DNA of 64,000 nucleotides from contig NZ_LFKO01000002.1 in assembly GCF_001265075.1 (NCBI RefSeq), positions 573,970 to 637,969 on the forward strand, read 5' to 3'. Positions 22,820-31,835 of this stretch are shown here, piece after piece. A program made the position numbers and the translations under genes. Source of the stretch: Salinicoccus sp. YB14-2 (GTDB taxonomy: Bacteria; Bacillota; Bacilli; Staphylococcales; Salinicoccaceae). Every line of letters begins with the position of its first letter. Position 1 is the stretch's first letter. The notes beneath the pieces were generated by a model. It worked only from the letters and a program-made list of their open reading frames with translations, ran no database searches and was not told the origin of the DNA.

Positions 22820-24551
22820 TTTCATCACCGCCAGTCCTGTAGTACTGATTCTGTCTTTTGTACCAGCCGTCATTTTGAATCAGTTCATCATGACTGCCGG
22901 TTTCAACAATCTTGCCGTCCTCAAGTACGACAATAACCTCTGCATGTCTGACGGCAGACAGACGGTGGGTCACTATAACAGTGGTCTTTTCATTCCGCTC
23001 ACGTTTGATGTTATTGATGATCCGCTGCTCTGTTTTTGCATCTACAGCACTGAGTGTATCATCAAATATCAGAATATCCGGATTTTTAATCAGACTTCTC
23101 GCGATTGATATTCTTTGTTTCTGACCCCCGCTCAGAGCGATCCCTTTTTCACCGACCATCGTCTCGAGTCCTTTCGGCATGAGCGCAACATCCGAGTCAA
23201 GTGAACTGACTTCTATTGCCTGTCGCAGCTCCTCATCCGTCGCCGCGGGATTGCCGAAAAGAATATTTTCTCTGACGGTTCTTGAGAACAGTATATTCTC
23301 CTGGGATACATAACCAATCTTATGTCTCAATTCCTTTTTACTGAGTTGAGTGATATTAATCCCATCAATAATGAGATTTCCTGAACCTGCAGGATACATT
23401 TTCAAGAGTTGTTTGATCAAAGTTGTTTTTCCGCTGCCTGTTTTACCGACGATACCTAAAGTCTCTCCCGCTTTCAGACGAATGCTGATTTCATTCAGAT
23501 TTTTCCTGCTGCTCGAAGGATAGCTGAAAGATACTTTTTCAAAATCAATTTCACTCGATTCTGTGACTCCGTCCCCGGCATCGATTACATCATCTTCTGC
23601 CTGGAGCACATCTTCAATACGGTTCAGTGAAGCATTGCCCCGCTGCATTATATTGAACAGCATTCCCATAGCAAACATCGGCCATATCAACATATTCAAA
23701 TATATATTGAATGTCACGACTTCTCCGACCGTCATTACACCTGCATTTACCAGAACCGCACCGTAACCGAATGCGATGATGAAACTGATAGACACGACAA
23801 AAATCGTCAGCGGCTGGAATAGCGCATCCAGTTTTTCGACTTTCATAAACTTGCTCAAATAATCGTTTGTCTTTCCTTTAAAACTTTCTGCTTCCGCCTC
23901 TTCCTGTACATAGCTCCGCGTCAACCTCACGCCTTCAACGACTTCAAGTGCAGAATCATTCATCACGCCGAAGGACTTCTGGCTCTCGGTATGACGTTTA
24001 TTGATCAGTCGCCCGAGGCCGACTTCAATGATGATCAAGAGAGGTAATGGCAAGAGCGCAAAAAAGGTCAATTCCAGATTAATGGTAAAAGCCATGACCA
24101 ATACGATTGTAGTGAGGAAAGTGCTCGCATCAAGCAGAGTGATCATGCCGAAGCCCATCGCCCTGTTGATACTCCGCATATCATTCGTCGCTTTTGCCAT
24201 CAGGTCTCCGGTCTTGTTACGCTCATAAAAACTTGGAGATAATGTTAGAAACTTTTGCATCAATCTCATTCTTAAAATGCTTTCAATATTATACGCACTT
24301 CCGAACAACAGATAAAACCATGAGAAGAGCATTACATACGTGCCGATGATGACGATGATGAATAAAAAGAATATCAGCCACATAGATTGCACAGTCATTT
24401 CACCCGTATTGATCAAATCGATTGTACGACCGATCAGCTGCGGCGGAACCACTTCAAGCAAATTCGACATCACAGCCAATATGACAATGATTAAATATTT
24501 CAATTTATGTTCTGAAAAATACCATTTAAGTTTATAAATAAAATCAATCAT
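22812..24551 (-). CDS. ABC multidrug exporter half-transporter, BmrC/YheI-like
   Basis: A 579-residue ABC exporter subunit. The membrane part (FSEHKLKYLIIVILAVMSNL, PSFYERNKTGDLMAKATNDM) closely resembles Bacillus YheI/BmrC as I remember it. In the ATPase domain are Walker A GKTGSGKTTL, signature ALSGGQKQRIS and Walker B LIFDDTLSAVD. The Asp in place of the catalytic Glu after Walker B (DDT) marks the degenerate site of a heterodimeric exporter. It overlaps the downstream subunit gene by 8 bp. A leader peptide and attenuator precede it. Confidence 0.92.
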   Translation of the reverse strand: MIDFIYKLKWYFSEHKLKYLIIVILAVMSNLLEVVPPQLIGRTIDLINTGEMTVQSMWLIFFLFIIVIIGTYVMLFSWFYLLFGSAYNIESILRMRLMQKFLTLSPSFYERNKTGDLMAKATNDMRSINRAMGFGMITLLDASTFLTTIVLVMAFTINLELTFFALLPLPLLIIIEVGLGRLINKRHTESQKSFGVMNDSALEVVEGVRLTRSYVQEEAEAESFKGKTNDYLSKFMKVEKLDALFQPLTIFVVSISFIIAFGYGAVLVNAGVMTVGEVVTFNIYLNMLIWPMFAMGMLFNIMQRGNASLNRIEDVLQAEDDVIDAGDGVTESSEIDFEKVSFSYPSSSRKNLNEISIRLKAGETLGIVGKTGSGKTTLIKQLLKMYPAGSGNLIIDGINITQLSKKELRHKIGYVSQENILFSRTVRENILFGNPAATDEELRQAIEVSSLDSDVALMPKGLETMVGEKGIALSGGQKQRISIARSLIKNPDILIFDDTLSAVDAKTEQRIINNIKRERNEKTTVIVTHRLSAVRHAEVIVVLEDGKIVETGSHDELIQNDGWYKRQNQYYRTGGDENE

Positions 24552-24587
24552 GATTAACCAACTTTCTTATGTTGAGTAAATTTTGCA

Positions 24588-24622
24588 ATAAAAAAAGTAC
24601 GCACCATTTTTGTGCGCACTTA
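24588..24622 (-). terminator. Attenuator terminator in the exporter leader
   Basis: Minus-strand arms AAGTGCGCAC and GGTGCGTACTT (10 bp) with a T7 tract lie between the leader peptide and the exporter gene, whose ATG is only about 37 bp further on. A terminator placed here must be read through for expression. Confidence 0.75.
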
Positions 24623-24699
24623 AAATAAGGCATAAAAATAGGGAAGCATACGCCTCCCCTGTTATATGAGTATGGATTGGTCATCATTAGTAATCATGT

Positions 24700-24771
24700 T
24701 TAAAAACAACCACGGAGGGAGGCACTATTTAGTTCTTTGTTGTATGATTTCGCAGCAATAATTTTAAACAT
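24700..24771 (-). CDS. 23-codon leader peptide upstream of the ABC exporter
   Basis: A short frame with a strong ribosome site (AGAAGGAGGACAAAACT before ATG) encodes 23 residues starting MFKIIAAKSYNKEL and ending GCF. Its codons 17-19 (GCCTCCC) can pair with GGGAGGC just downstream (about 24653-24659), and another hairpin (AGGGGAG with CTTCCCT) uses the same segment. A promoter precedes it and a terminator follows before the exporter. This matches ribosome-mediated attenuation as described for bmrB-bmrCD of Bacillus subtilis, although the peptide itself is not similar to anything I know. Ribosome-targeting drugs would be the expected inducers. Confidence 0.7.
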   Translation of the reverse strand: MFKIIAAKSYNKELNSASLRGCF

Positions 24772-24801
24772 AGTTTTGTCCTCCTTCTCTTTGATGTTTT
24801 C

Positions 24802-24830
24802 AGTATATTCCACTTGATGTAAAACTTCAA
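24802..24830 (-). promoter_or_regulatory. Promoter of the exporter leader
   Basis: TTGAAG and TATACT with 17 bp spacing on the minus strand, about 30 bp upstream of the leader-peptide start. Confidence 0.65.
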
Positions 24831-24942
24831 TATAATTTTAAATATTCATAAATTTTTTTCATCCTTAATACTTTTTATGGAAAAACCCTCTTTTACATTT
24901 GAGTATGTATAAATATTGTAAGATAACCCTGAATATTAAAAA

Positions 24943-24980
24943 AGTCACAAATGTAATGGAATATCATTAAATTTGTGACT
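24943..24980 (-). terminator. Intrinsic terminator after the YitT-family gene
   Basis: Arms AGTCACAAAT and ATTTGTGACT with further internal pairing; on the minus strand a TTTTTTAAT tract follows. It begins 15 bp after the stop. Confidence 0.85.
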
Positions 24981-24995
24981 GCTTAATGAAATACT

Positions 24996-25886
24996 TTATT
25001 CTTCAACTTTTTCTTTGTAGTACTTTTTCTCTTCCTTATTACTATTGAACACCTTTTGTGTAGGATAGTGGGCTTTCTTGAATGAACCACCGCTCACGTC
25101 TTTGGCAGAATGTACGACAGTAAACGCGTCTTCATCCACTTCATTAATCAACTTTTTAAGGTAGAACATCTGCTGTTTCGGCACAGCAACATATATCATA
25201 TGTTCAACATCACCGCTGCCATCATCTTTACTCTCCAATATCGAAGTATGGGCATTCAAGTTCTTCCTGAGAGATGCTGAAATTTCCTCGCTCGTTTCAG
25301 AAAATATATGCACGACCTTTTTCGACTCAAAGCCTTCAAGTACATAGTCCGTCACTTTTTTACCGATAAACAGTGCAACGACAGTGTACAAGATCATCAC
25401 CGGACCGATGACGAACACACCGCCCGCAACAGCTAATGCATCGAGTACAAAATTTGTACCTGTCAGTTCCCAGCCGAATTTATAATTCAACACTTTTGCG
25501 ATGGTTGAAGTCCCGCCGATCGTACTGCCTGAAAGGAATATGAATCCAAAGCCGACACCAGTCAGGACTCCTGCATATATGGCTGCGAGAAGCGGATCGT
25601 CCAACTTTGATCCTGTACCTTCAAGTATGAATAAAAAGAATGAAAAAAGCGGTATCGCAACAATGGATTTAACGATCATGGCTTTCGGAAGGTAGCGGTA
25701 GCCTATAGACAGTACAATGACGTTCGCAATGAAAGTGACTATGGCAGGAGACCAGCCAAGTCCGAAGTAGAGGAGCAGTGATAAGCCGGGTATACCCCCT
25801 TCAGCCAAAGCGTTCGGCATCGCAAAAATCGCGACAGAGAAAGCAAATAAAAAAAGGCCGAGTATCATATACAGATAGTTTTTCAT
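24996..25886 (-). CDS. YitT family membrane protein
   Basis: A 296-residue protein with five or six membrane segments (YitT/DUF161 part) followed by a cytosolic DUF2179 domain (about residues 220-280, TSILESKDDGSGDVEHMIYV). The family is common in Firmicutes, often with many paralogues; the role is unknown. The motif LAEGGIPGLSLLLYFGLGW and GSTIGGTSTIAKVL are typical. Start ATG 25886 lies 8 nt after AAAGGA. It is divergent from the Usp gene at 26072; both have the same AAAGGATGTGTGA ribosome-site context. Confidence 0.9.
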   Translation of the reverse strand: MKNYLYMILGLFLFAFSVAIFAMPNALAEGGIPGLSLLLYFGLGWSPAIVTFIANVIVLSIGYRYLPKAMIVKSIVAIPLFSFFLFILEGTGSKLDDPLLAAIYAGVLTGVGFGFIFLSGSTIGGTSTIAKVLNYKFGWELTGTNFVLDALAVAGGVFVIGPVMILYTVVALFIGKKVTDYVLEGFESKKVVHIFSETSEEISASLRKNLNAHTSILESKDDGSGDVEHMIYVAVPKQQMFYLKKLINEVDEDAFTVVHSAKDVSGGSFKKAHYPTQKVFNSNKEEKKYYKEKVEE

Positions 25887-26071
25887 ATCACACATCCTTT
25901 GATATCATGTCACAGTTCATGCCTATATTATATGTCAGGATTCCCACCGTCAACACCAGTGTATAAGTACCCGAACTTATATAGTTTCATGAAATATTTA
26001 TATTGCGTATTTCTTAAAAACCTAGTATTTTAAATAGAACCATATTATAAGAATTAAAAGGATGTGTGACC

Positions 26072-26494
26072 ATGTATAGAAATATATTAGTACCATACGA
26101 TTTCGGAAACTCTTTCACCAACGTACCAGACCAATTAAAAAAGCTCGTCGGCGAAAATCCGGATTATATGATTACGATTTTTAACATCATTTCAGAAGGA
26201 GAACATGCGAACAGTGTCAGATATGACGGCAAGCACTTTGATACGCTCGTAGAGGAAAAGAAAGCGTTCATGGAACCTTTCACCGACCAACTGGACGCAC
26301 TCGGTTTAAACTACCAGGTACAATTTGAAACCGGACTGATTAAAAGGACACTTTTAAAAGAAATAAAAAACAATGATTATGATGTCGTTGTCATGAGCAA
26401 CAAACGTTCTAAAAGAGACATTAAACATGTACTCGGTCATGTCACCCATAAAATCGCAAAACGTGTGAACACACCTGTAATCATCATTAAATAA
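26072..26494 (+). CDS. Universal stress protein, UspA family
   Basis: A 140-residue single-domain Usp protein. It begins MYRNILVPYDFGNSF, with the Asp of the nucleotide site, and ends with the phosphate-binding pattern GHVTHKIAKRVNTPVIII, close to the ATP-binding G-x2-G-x9-G-S/T consensus. The ATG at 26072 is preceded by AAAAGGATG. A possible promoter (TTGCGT, 17 bp, TATTTT) lies about 50 bp upstream. A terminator follows at 26513. Confidence 0.9.
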   Translation: MYRNILVPYDFGNSFTNVPDQLKKLVGENPDYMITIFNIISEGEHANSVRYDGKHFDTLVEEKKAFMEPFTDQLDALGLNYQVQFETGLIKRTLLKEIKNNDYDVVVMSNKRSKRDIKHVLGHVTHKIAKRVNTPVIIIK

Positions 26495-26512
26495 ATGTAT
26501 CCCATATATAAG

Positions 26513-26546
26513 ATGCCTTTTGATCTAATGACAAAAGGCATTTTTT
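26513..26546 (+). terminator. Intrinsic terminator after the Usp gene
   Basis: Arms ATGCCTTTT and AAAAGGCAT followed by TTTTTTG, 19 bp after the stop. Confidence 0.9.
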
Positions 26547-26603
26547 GTCTATTAAAGCATTTTTATTTGTATTATAATACATTTGATTGAGTGAATTTGA
26601 AAA

Positions 26604-27038
26604 TTGATGGATGGTGGTTTGTACATATTTGTAGTCGGTGCAGTCGGTATCGTCGGTTCGCTCGACAGCGGTTTAAGAGGAGACCATACCGTCCTTTTCA
26701 CTAAATCGTTAATTGACGGCACACTTGTTATCTCCCTGACCTCGACGTTTGGAATCGGTATTATGTTCTCTGCTCTGTCGATCTTTATATTTCAGGCCGC
26801 AATCACTATCCTCGCAGCGCAAATCGATTGTTTTATATCTTCCGATCTAATGGACCAGATGATTGGGGAAATAACAGGTACTGGCGGTATCATGATATTC
26901 GCCCTCGGTATCCGCATGATCCGTATTTTAAATATACGTGTCGCCAACCTTCTGCCGACAATATTGTTTACAGTAATCCTTGTTGCAGCATTATATTATT
27001 GGGATTCAGCTTTCCAGTCTATAATTCAGATATTTTAA
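26604..27038 (+). pseudogene. DUF554 membrane protein, N-terminally truncated
   Basis: The 144 visible residues correspond to the C-terminal two thirds of DUF554 (YdfK-like) membrane proteins: FVVGAVGIVGSLDSGLRGDH, then DQMIGEITGTGGIMIFALGI and NIRVANLLPTILFTVIL. Family members are about 225-235 residues and start with a GTIVN-type segment that is missing here; the upstream 60 bp contain only promoter-like AT-rich DNA. There is no good ribosome site before the first possible start. I read it as a remnant after a 5' deletion. Confidence 0.7.
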
Positions 27039-27074
27039 CGACGAAATATAATACAAAATGGATGTGAATTTAAA

Positions 27075-27293
27075 ATGTGGGTGAATATCATACTGATAGT
27101 TTTAGCGATAGAAGGAATCATTCTGTTTTATTACGGCCTCCAAAAACAGTCACAACTGTTCTTCTTCCTTGGGCTGACATCTTTCTTCATTCCGGTGGTT
27201 TACTTTATCAACGGGTTTACATTTATGCCGCTGGTACCTATAGTCGCACTGATTATCACATACATCGCAAAGAGAAAAATCACGCTCGCTTAA
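27075..27293 (+). CDS. Small hydrophobic protein, paralogue 1
   Basis: A 72-residue protein of three predicted membrane segments with a basic C-terminus (IAKRKITLA). I do not recognise the family. A close paralogue is encoded at 49969-50190; the two share YGLQKQSQLFFFLG and FFIPVVYFI nearly unchanged and about three quarters of positions overall. The ribosome site is weak (GGATG, about 10 nt before the ATG). It lies 36 bp after the DUF554 remnant and ends before a bidirectional terminator. Confidence 0.7.
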   Translation: MWVNIILIVLAIEGIILFYYGLQKQSQLFFFLGLTSFFIPVVYFINGFTFMPLVPIVALIITYIAKRKITLA

Positions 27294-27322
27294 ATACGAA
27301 AAATATATGTAATAAATAAAAA

Positions 27323-27371
27323 GATCGCAATGAAGGCATCAGTTATTCTCATTGTTTCATTGCGATTTTTT
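27323..27371. terminator. Bidirectional intrinsic terminator
   Basis: Arms ATCGCAATGAA and TTTCATTGCGAT, with T-runs on both sides (TTTTTTATG on plus, CTTTTTATTT on minus), between convergent genes. Confidence 0.85.
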
Positions 27372-27439
27372 ATGTTTTTCAGCACCTTTATTTTGAAGTA
27401 AATAAAAACCAGAGCAAGAATTACCAGCCCTCACTGCTT

Positions 27440-27967
27440 CTATAAAAATAAGTATCTGAATACTGGATTTAAGTACGATTTGAAAAAGGAATCATATTCA
27501 TGTTTATGTACAATCGAACCAGAATACAGTACCTCATAAACGATATCATCTGCTTCAATTTCGAATTCAGTGTTTTGAAAACCATTCCTCTCATAGAACT
27601 TCTTCCGCTTAAATCTCTGTTTATAGTTTTCAGATGCTTCATCGACCTTCTCTATATTCAGAAAAATCCTTTTATTCGGGTGAGTATCCACCAGATGATT
27701 AAGAACCTTACTGACATATCCCTGAGATTGCTTTGAAGGATCAATCGCCAAATAATATAAATAAATAATATCTTTGTAGTAGGCCAAATTTGTCATACCC
27801 ACAAATTCATCATCATTATAAATAACGTATAGACTACTGTTTTTCTTTTTAGACTTGTACCTCAATAACCAAAATGTCAGACGTTCAAAATCCGGAAACG
27901 CCTCGAGATATAACTTTTTTACTTTTAACATGGTATTTTTATCGCTTATCGGCTTAAACTTAATCAT
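27440..27967 (-). CDS. GNAT family N-acetyltransferase
   Basis: A 175-residue protein with the GNAT acetyl-CoA pattern: the beta4 strand IIYLYYLAIDPSKQSQGYVSKVL contains a Q-x2-G-like motif A (QSQGYV), and the C-terminal FKRKKFYERNGFQNT is the usual beta5-alpha4 region. Substrate unknown. Monocistronic, with a weak ribosome site and a convergent neighbour upstream in map order. Confidence 0.8.
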   Translation of the reverse strand: MIKFKPISDKNTMLKVKKLYLEAFPDFERLTFWLLRYKSKKKNSSLYVIYNDDEFVGMTNLAYYKDIIYLYYLAIDPSKQSQGYVSKVLNHLVDTHPNKRIFLNIEKVDEASENYKQRFKRKKFYERNGFQNTEFEIEADDIVYEVLYSGSIVHKHEYDSFFKSYLNPVFRYLFL

Positions 27968-28082
27968 TTACGGACTCTTTTCAAAAATAGACACCTTATA
28001 ATCCTAATGTAACAATCCCACATTGTAAAAACATATTTAAACACCTTTATGCACACCCTGGAGTCATTCAAATGGACATAAA

Positions 28083-28129
28083 AGATCTCAATGAAACTAT
28101 CAAAAAAATCAATTGTTTCATTGAGATCT
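28083..28129 (-). terminator. Intrinsic terminator of the metNIQ-aminotransferase operon
   Basis: Perfect 15-bp arms AGATCTCAATGAAAC and GTTTCATTGAGATCT; on the minus strand TTTTATG follows. It lies 45 bp after the aminotransferase stop. Confidence 0.85.
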
Positions 28130-28174
28130 ATTTATTAGAGACCAGCTATCTTCCGGTCCTTGTTCGTTCATAAA

Positions 28175-29332
28175 TCATTTCCATAAATCCGCTATGCCTT
28201 TCAGTCTCTCTACACATTCTTTGAGCTGCTCATCTTCGATGGCCATGGAAATACGGATATGTTTTTTTCCTCTTGAACCAAATGGAATCCCTGGTGTCGC
28301 TAGTATCGATTCTTCTTTCAGCAAATACTTCACAAAGCTTTCCCCGTCAAATTCATCCGGTACTTTGATCCATCCAAATATGCCGCCTTCAATCGGCTCG
28401 ATTGGGATCTCCACTTCAGAAAGTTCTTTGACCACCATGTCTTTCCGCTTCTTGAAAATATCCTTTTGCGCAATCAGAAAATCGTCTTCCTCATTCAAAG
28501 CGTCGGTAGCCGCTTCCTGCAGTACACCCCACATACCCGTCTGAGTATGATCCTGATAAATATTAATCGCTTCAATCATCTCTTTATTCCCGACAGCAAA
28601 CCCTGCCCGGAAACCGGACATATTATAGCTTTTTGAAAATGAATAAATTTCCATCGCCGTCGATAAATCCGGATCACTTTGAAGGATACTCGGATGTTTC
28701 TCCTCGAATCCAAAACCTGCATAGGCAAAATCATGCACAATCTTTATGTCTGTATCCTTGAAGCGTTCGATCGTCTCATCAAAAAATCCCTTTGATGCGA
28801 CAGTACCAAGCGGATTGGAAGGATAATTCAAATAGATTAACTTTGCATTATCCAGCTCTTCCTGATCCAGTGCATCATAATCCGGCAGATAATGATTCTC
28901 TTTTAGAAGCGGCAGATCATATTCAATGCCTCTCGCCAGCTTAACGCCTGCTGAGTAGTCCGCATAACCGGGATTCGGGAGAAAGACGCCCTCTCCCGGT
29001 TCGATGAATATCATCGGAAACTGGACCAGCGCACTTTTAGTGCCGTAAAGAATGGCGATATTCTCATTTTTCAAATCAACATCATAATGCCGTTTATAAA
29101 AATCTATAATCGCAGCTTTAAGTGAAGGACGGCCGCGAAAACCCGGATATTTGTGGTTTTCGGTAATATCGACCGCATTTTTCACTGCTTCCTTCACACT
29201 TTCCGGTGCACTGCCGTCCGGTATGCCGACAGCCAGATTGATCAGCGGTTTTTCACCGATTTCCAAATCCTCATTCAGAGTGCTGACGCTCGCAAAATAA
29301 CTATCGGGCACAGATTTCAATAACTCATTCAT
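28175..29332 (-). CDS. PLP-dependent class I/II aminotransferase in the methionine operon
   Basis: A 385-residue fold-type I aminotransferase. The PLP lysine lies in YSFSKSYNMSGFRAG, the phosphate/aspartate site in NYPSNPLGT and IVHDFAYAGF, and the carboxylate-binding arginine in KHIRISMA. It resembles the LL-diaminopimelate/methionine aminotransferase subgroup. The start ATG uses GGAGGAGTAAGGT inside the end of the metQ-like gene, and the whole operon sits behind a SAM-I riboswitch, so a role in methionine or 2-keto-4-methylthiobutyrate metabolism is the best inference. Confidence 0.85.
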   Translation of the reverse strand: MNELLKSVPDSYFASVSTLNEDLEIGEKPLINLAVGIPDGSAPESVKEAVKNAVDITENHKYPGFRGRPSLKAAIIDFYKRHYDVDLKNENIAILYGTKSALVQFPMIFIEPGEGVFLPNPGYADYSAGVKLARGIEYDLPLLKENHYLPDYDALDQEELDNAKLIYLNYPSNPLGTVASKGFFDETIERFKDTDIKIVHDFAYAGFGFEEKHPSILQSDPDLSTAMEIYSFSKSYNMSGFRAGFAVGNKEMIEAINIYQDHTQTGMWGVLQEAATDALNEEDDFLIAQKDIFKKRKDMVVKELSEVEIPIEPIEGGIFGWIKVPDEFDGESFVKYLLKEESILATPGIPFGSRGKKHIRISMAIEDEQLKECVERLKGIADLWK

Positions 29333-29335
29333 ACC

Positions 29336-30139
29336 TTACTCCTCCCCCGGCTTATCGAATCCCTGGAAGTCTTCATCAATGACCTGGTCAAAGTATTCAG
29401 ACTCCGTCGCTTCTATCAAATCTGCGGCAAGTTCTGAATCTTTATCCTCCGTATTGACAACAATTCTATTTCTGAAATACTCGTTCATTTTCTCAAGCAC
29501 CAATGCATCTTCAAGGTTCATATCACTCGCCAGCGCAAAGTTCCCCGGCACCAGTGACAGTCCAATCTGATCCACGCTTCTCGGAAGCTGGCCGGCATCC
29601 TGGAAGACAAACTCAAGGTTTTTATTATTGCTCGTAATATCCTCTTCTTCAATCGCAAGCATGTTCGCATCTTCACTGATGGTAATCAGTCCTGCTTCTT
29701 CCAAAGTCAGAAATCCGCGTGAAGAGTTGACCGGGTCGAGCGGCAATGCCACTTCACTGCCATTCGCTATTTCTTCAAGCGATTCAAACTCACTCGAATA
29801 AAGACCCATCGGTGCAGTCGGCACCTGGATCAGACCATGCAGGTCCGTACCGTTCTCTTCATTGAAGTTTTCCATGAAGGTCTGGTTCTGATACAAATTC
29901 GCATCAAGATCTCCGTTGTGAAGCGCATTGTTCGGCTGGATGTAATCCGTATATTCGATGATTTCAACCGAATACCCCATCTCTTCAAGCGGCGGCTTCA
30001 AAGCAAAGTTGACCATATCACTGAAGGGTCCCGTAGATGCGCCGATCGTAATCACTTCGCCTTCATCTTCATATAACAGTACGCTCGATATAATGATGAC
30101 ACCTAAAGTGCCAAGTAAAAATAAAATAATGTCCCGCAT
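29336..30139 (-). CDS. MetQ-like methionine-binding protein, without lipobox
   Basis: A 267-residue NlpA/MetQ family binding protein for an ABC methionine importer. ITIGASTGPFSDMVNFALK, EYTDYIQPNNALHNGDLDAN and YQNQTFMENF are family motifs. It starts with a hydrophobic segment (IILFLLGTLGVIIISSVLL) but there is no cysteine in the first 60 residues, so it cannot be the usual lipoprotein; it is probably held by an uncleaved N-terminal anchor. Ribosome site GAGGAGGGGAAATAG. It directly follows metI. Confidence 0.88.
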   Translation of the reverse strand: MRDIILFLLGTLGVIIISSVLLYEDEGEVITIGASTGPFSDMVNFALKPPLEEMGYSVEIIEYTDYIQPNNALHNGDLDANLYQNQTFMENFNEENGTDLHGLIQVPTAPMGLYSSEFESLEEIANGSEVALPLDPVNSSRGFLTLEEAGLITISEDANMLAIEEEDITSNNKNLEFVFQDAGQLPRSVDQIGLSLVPGNFALASDMNLEDALVLEKMNEYFRNRIVVNTEDKDSELAADLIEATESEYFDQVIDEDFQGFDKPGEE

Positions 30140-30799
30140 CTATTTCCCCTCCTCACGACGGCTTAAAAAATCACCGATCAATTGTACAAGCTGAACGATG
30201 ATGATCAGCAGAATGACAGTCACAGCCATTGTCAAAGTATCATAACGGTAGTAACCGTAACGGATGGCAAGGTCACCGATCCCGCCACCGCCGACGACAC
30301 CTGCAGTCGCACTGAATGCGATGATTGTAATGATTGTCAGTGTAATCGCCTGAATCATCCCTTTTTTGGCTTCAGGAATGAGGACATCCGTCACGATCAT
30401 ATATATGGGTGCACCACCTGCGATGCTTGCTTCAATGACACCGCTGTGAATACTGTTGAAGCTTGATTCAACCAGACGTGCAAATAACGGCACTGCCGCA
30501 ATCGACAGCGCAACACTTGCAAATACAGGCCCATGTGAAGCATTGACAAGCCATGTTGCAAACGGCATGATCGCGACAATTAAAATGATGAACGGAAATG
30601 AACGTATAACGTTCACAAGGGCACCGAGTACCTGATTCAATGGTTTCACTTTAAAAAGTAAATGGTGCTGTGTAACAAATAATAAGACACCGAGCGGCAG
30701 CCCGATCAATACCGCAAAAAATATGGATATCGAAACCATTAAAGTCGTTTCTAAAAATGCTTTATACAGCAGCGGCCCCAAGTTGGTTAAACTATTCAT
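30140..30799 (-). CDS. metI: Methionine ABC transporter permease
   Basis: A 219-residue permease with five membrane segments and the BPD-type EAA loop (VESSFNSIHSGVIEASIAGG, then AKKGMIQAITLTI). It begins inside the end of metN (8-bp overlap) and abuts the binding-protein gene, so the MetNIQ importer is complete. Confidence 0.93.
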   Translation of the reverse strand: MNSLTNLGPLLYKAFLETTLMVSISIFFAVLIGLPLGVLLFVTQHHLLFKVKPLNQVLGALVNVIRSFPFIILIVAIMPFATWLVNASHGPVFASVALSIAAVPLFARLVESSFNSIHSGVIEASIAGGAPIYMIVTDVLIPEAKKGMIQAITLTIITIIAFSATAGVVGGGGIGDLAIRYGYYRYDTLTMAVTVILLIIIVQLVQLIGDFLSRREEGK

Positions 30800-31805
30800 A
30801 TATCTCAGCCCTTTCTATACCTGGAGTTTCAGCAATGTTCCGGGTCAACCGTTCAATTTCAGAAGGCTCACCTGTCACCTGAAGCATCAGAATACCGAGC
30901 GGAATGCCGTTAATATACTCGATTCTGCCGTTCAATATACTGATAGACAGATCAAACTCTCTGTAGATTTTATTCAAATAGCTCTCTTCCGCACTTTCCT
31001 GGAGGAACTTAATGGTGAGGATTTTATTTTCCTCTGTTTCAACAATATGTTCGGGAATCTGAAAATCATAAATATCCTGAACAAATCCTTTTGTCACTTC
31101 ATGCGACGGCTCACTGAATATTTTATAGACGTCATCCATTTCAATGATTTCACCGTTTGACATGACGCCGACCCGTTCTGCAAGCTCCTTGATGACCTCC
31201 ATCTCATGAGTGATGACGACAATCGTAATGCCGAGCTCTTTATTAATCCGCTTCAGCAGATTCAAAATCGTCTTTGTTGTTTCAGGATCCAGCGCACTCG
31301 TCGCCTCGTCACTGAGAAGGACATCAGGATTGTTGGCAAGCGCCCGTGCAATGCCCACCCGCTGTTTCTGACCACCGCTCAAATTTTTAGGGAACACCGT
31401 TTTTTTTTCAGACAGACCGACTAGTTCAAGCAGTTCATCGATACGGCTGTCAATTTTATCTTTTGGATATTTCGCCGCTCTTAGGACAAAAGCAATATTA
31501 TCTGCGACCGTTTTTGATTCAATCAGATTGAACTGTTGGAAAATCATCCCAATCTTCTGGCGCTTCACCCGCAGATCTTTCTGGTTTAAAGCCGTCACTT
31601 CATCATCACCGACATGAATCGTTCCCGTCGTCGGCGCCTCAAGCAAATTGATCAGGCGCAGAAGCGTACTCTTCCCCGCCCCGCTGAAACCGATCAGACC
31701 GAATATTTCGCCTTCGTTAATCGTCAGGCTGGTCGATCTTAAAGCATTGATTTCCTTACCTTTATGTAAATAGGTTTTTGAAACATCTTTAAAAACTATA
31801 CTCAT
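30792..31805 (-). CDS. metN: Methionine import ATP-binding protein
   Basis: A 337-residue ABC ATPase: Walker A GFSGAGKSTL, signature LSGGQKQRVGIARAL, Walker B VLLSDEATSALD, H-loop VITHEM, then a C-terminal NIL regulatory domain (about residues 255-335) that senses methionine in this family. I use the ATG at 31805, 6 nt after GGAGG; the longer frame runs into the riboswitch expression platform. Confidence 0.95.
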   Translation of the reverse strand: MSIVFKDVSKTYLHKGKEINALRSTSLTINEGEIFGLIGFSGAGKSTLLRLINLLEAPTTGTIHVGDDEVTALNQKDLRVKRQKIGMIFQQFNLIESKTVADNIAFVLRAAKYPKDKIDSRIDELLELVGLSEKKTVFPKNLSGGQKQRVGIARALANNPDVLLSDEATSALDPETTKTILNLLKRINKELGITIVVITHEMEVIKELAERVGVMSNGEIIEMDDVYKIFSEPSHEVTKGFVQDIYDFQIPEHIVETEENKILTIKFLQESAEESYLNKIYREFDLSISILNGRIEYINGIPLGILMLQVTGEPSEIERLTRNIAETPGIERAEIYE

Positions 31806-31835
31806 GTGAATCCTCCTTTTACTTTCTATAAAAAA

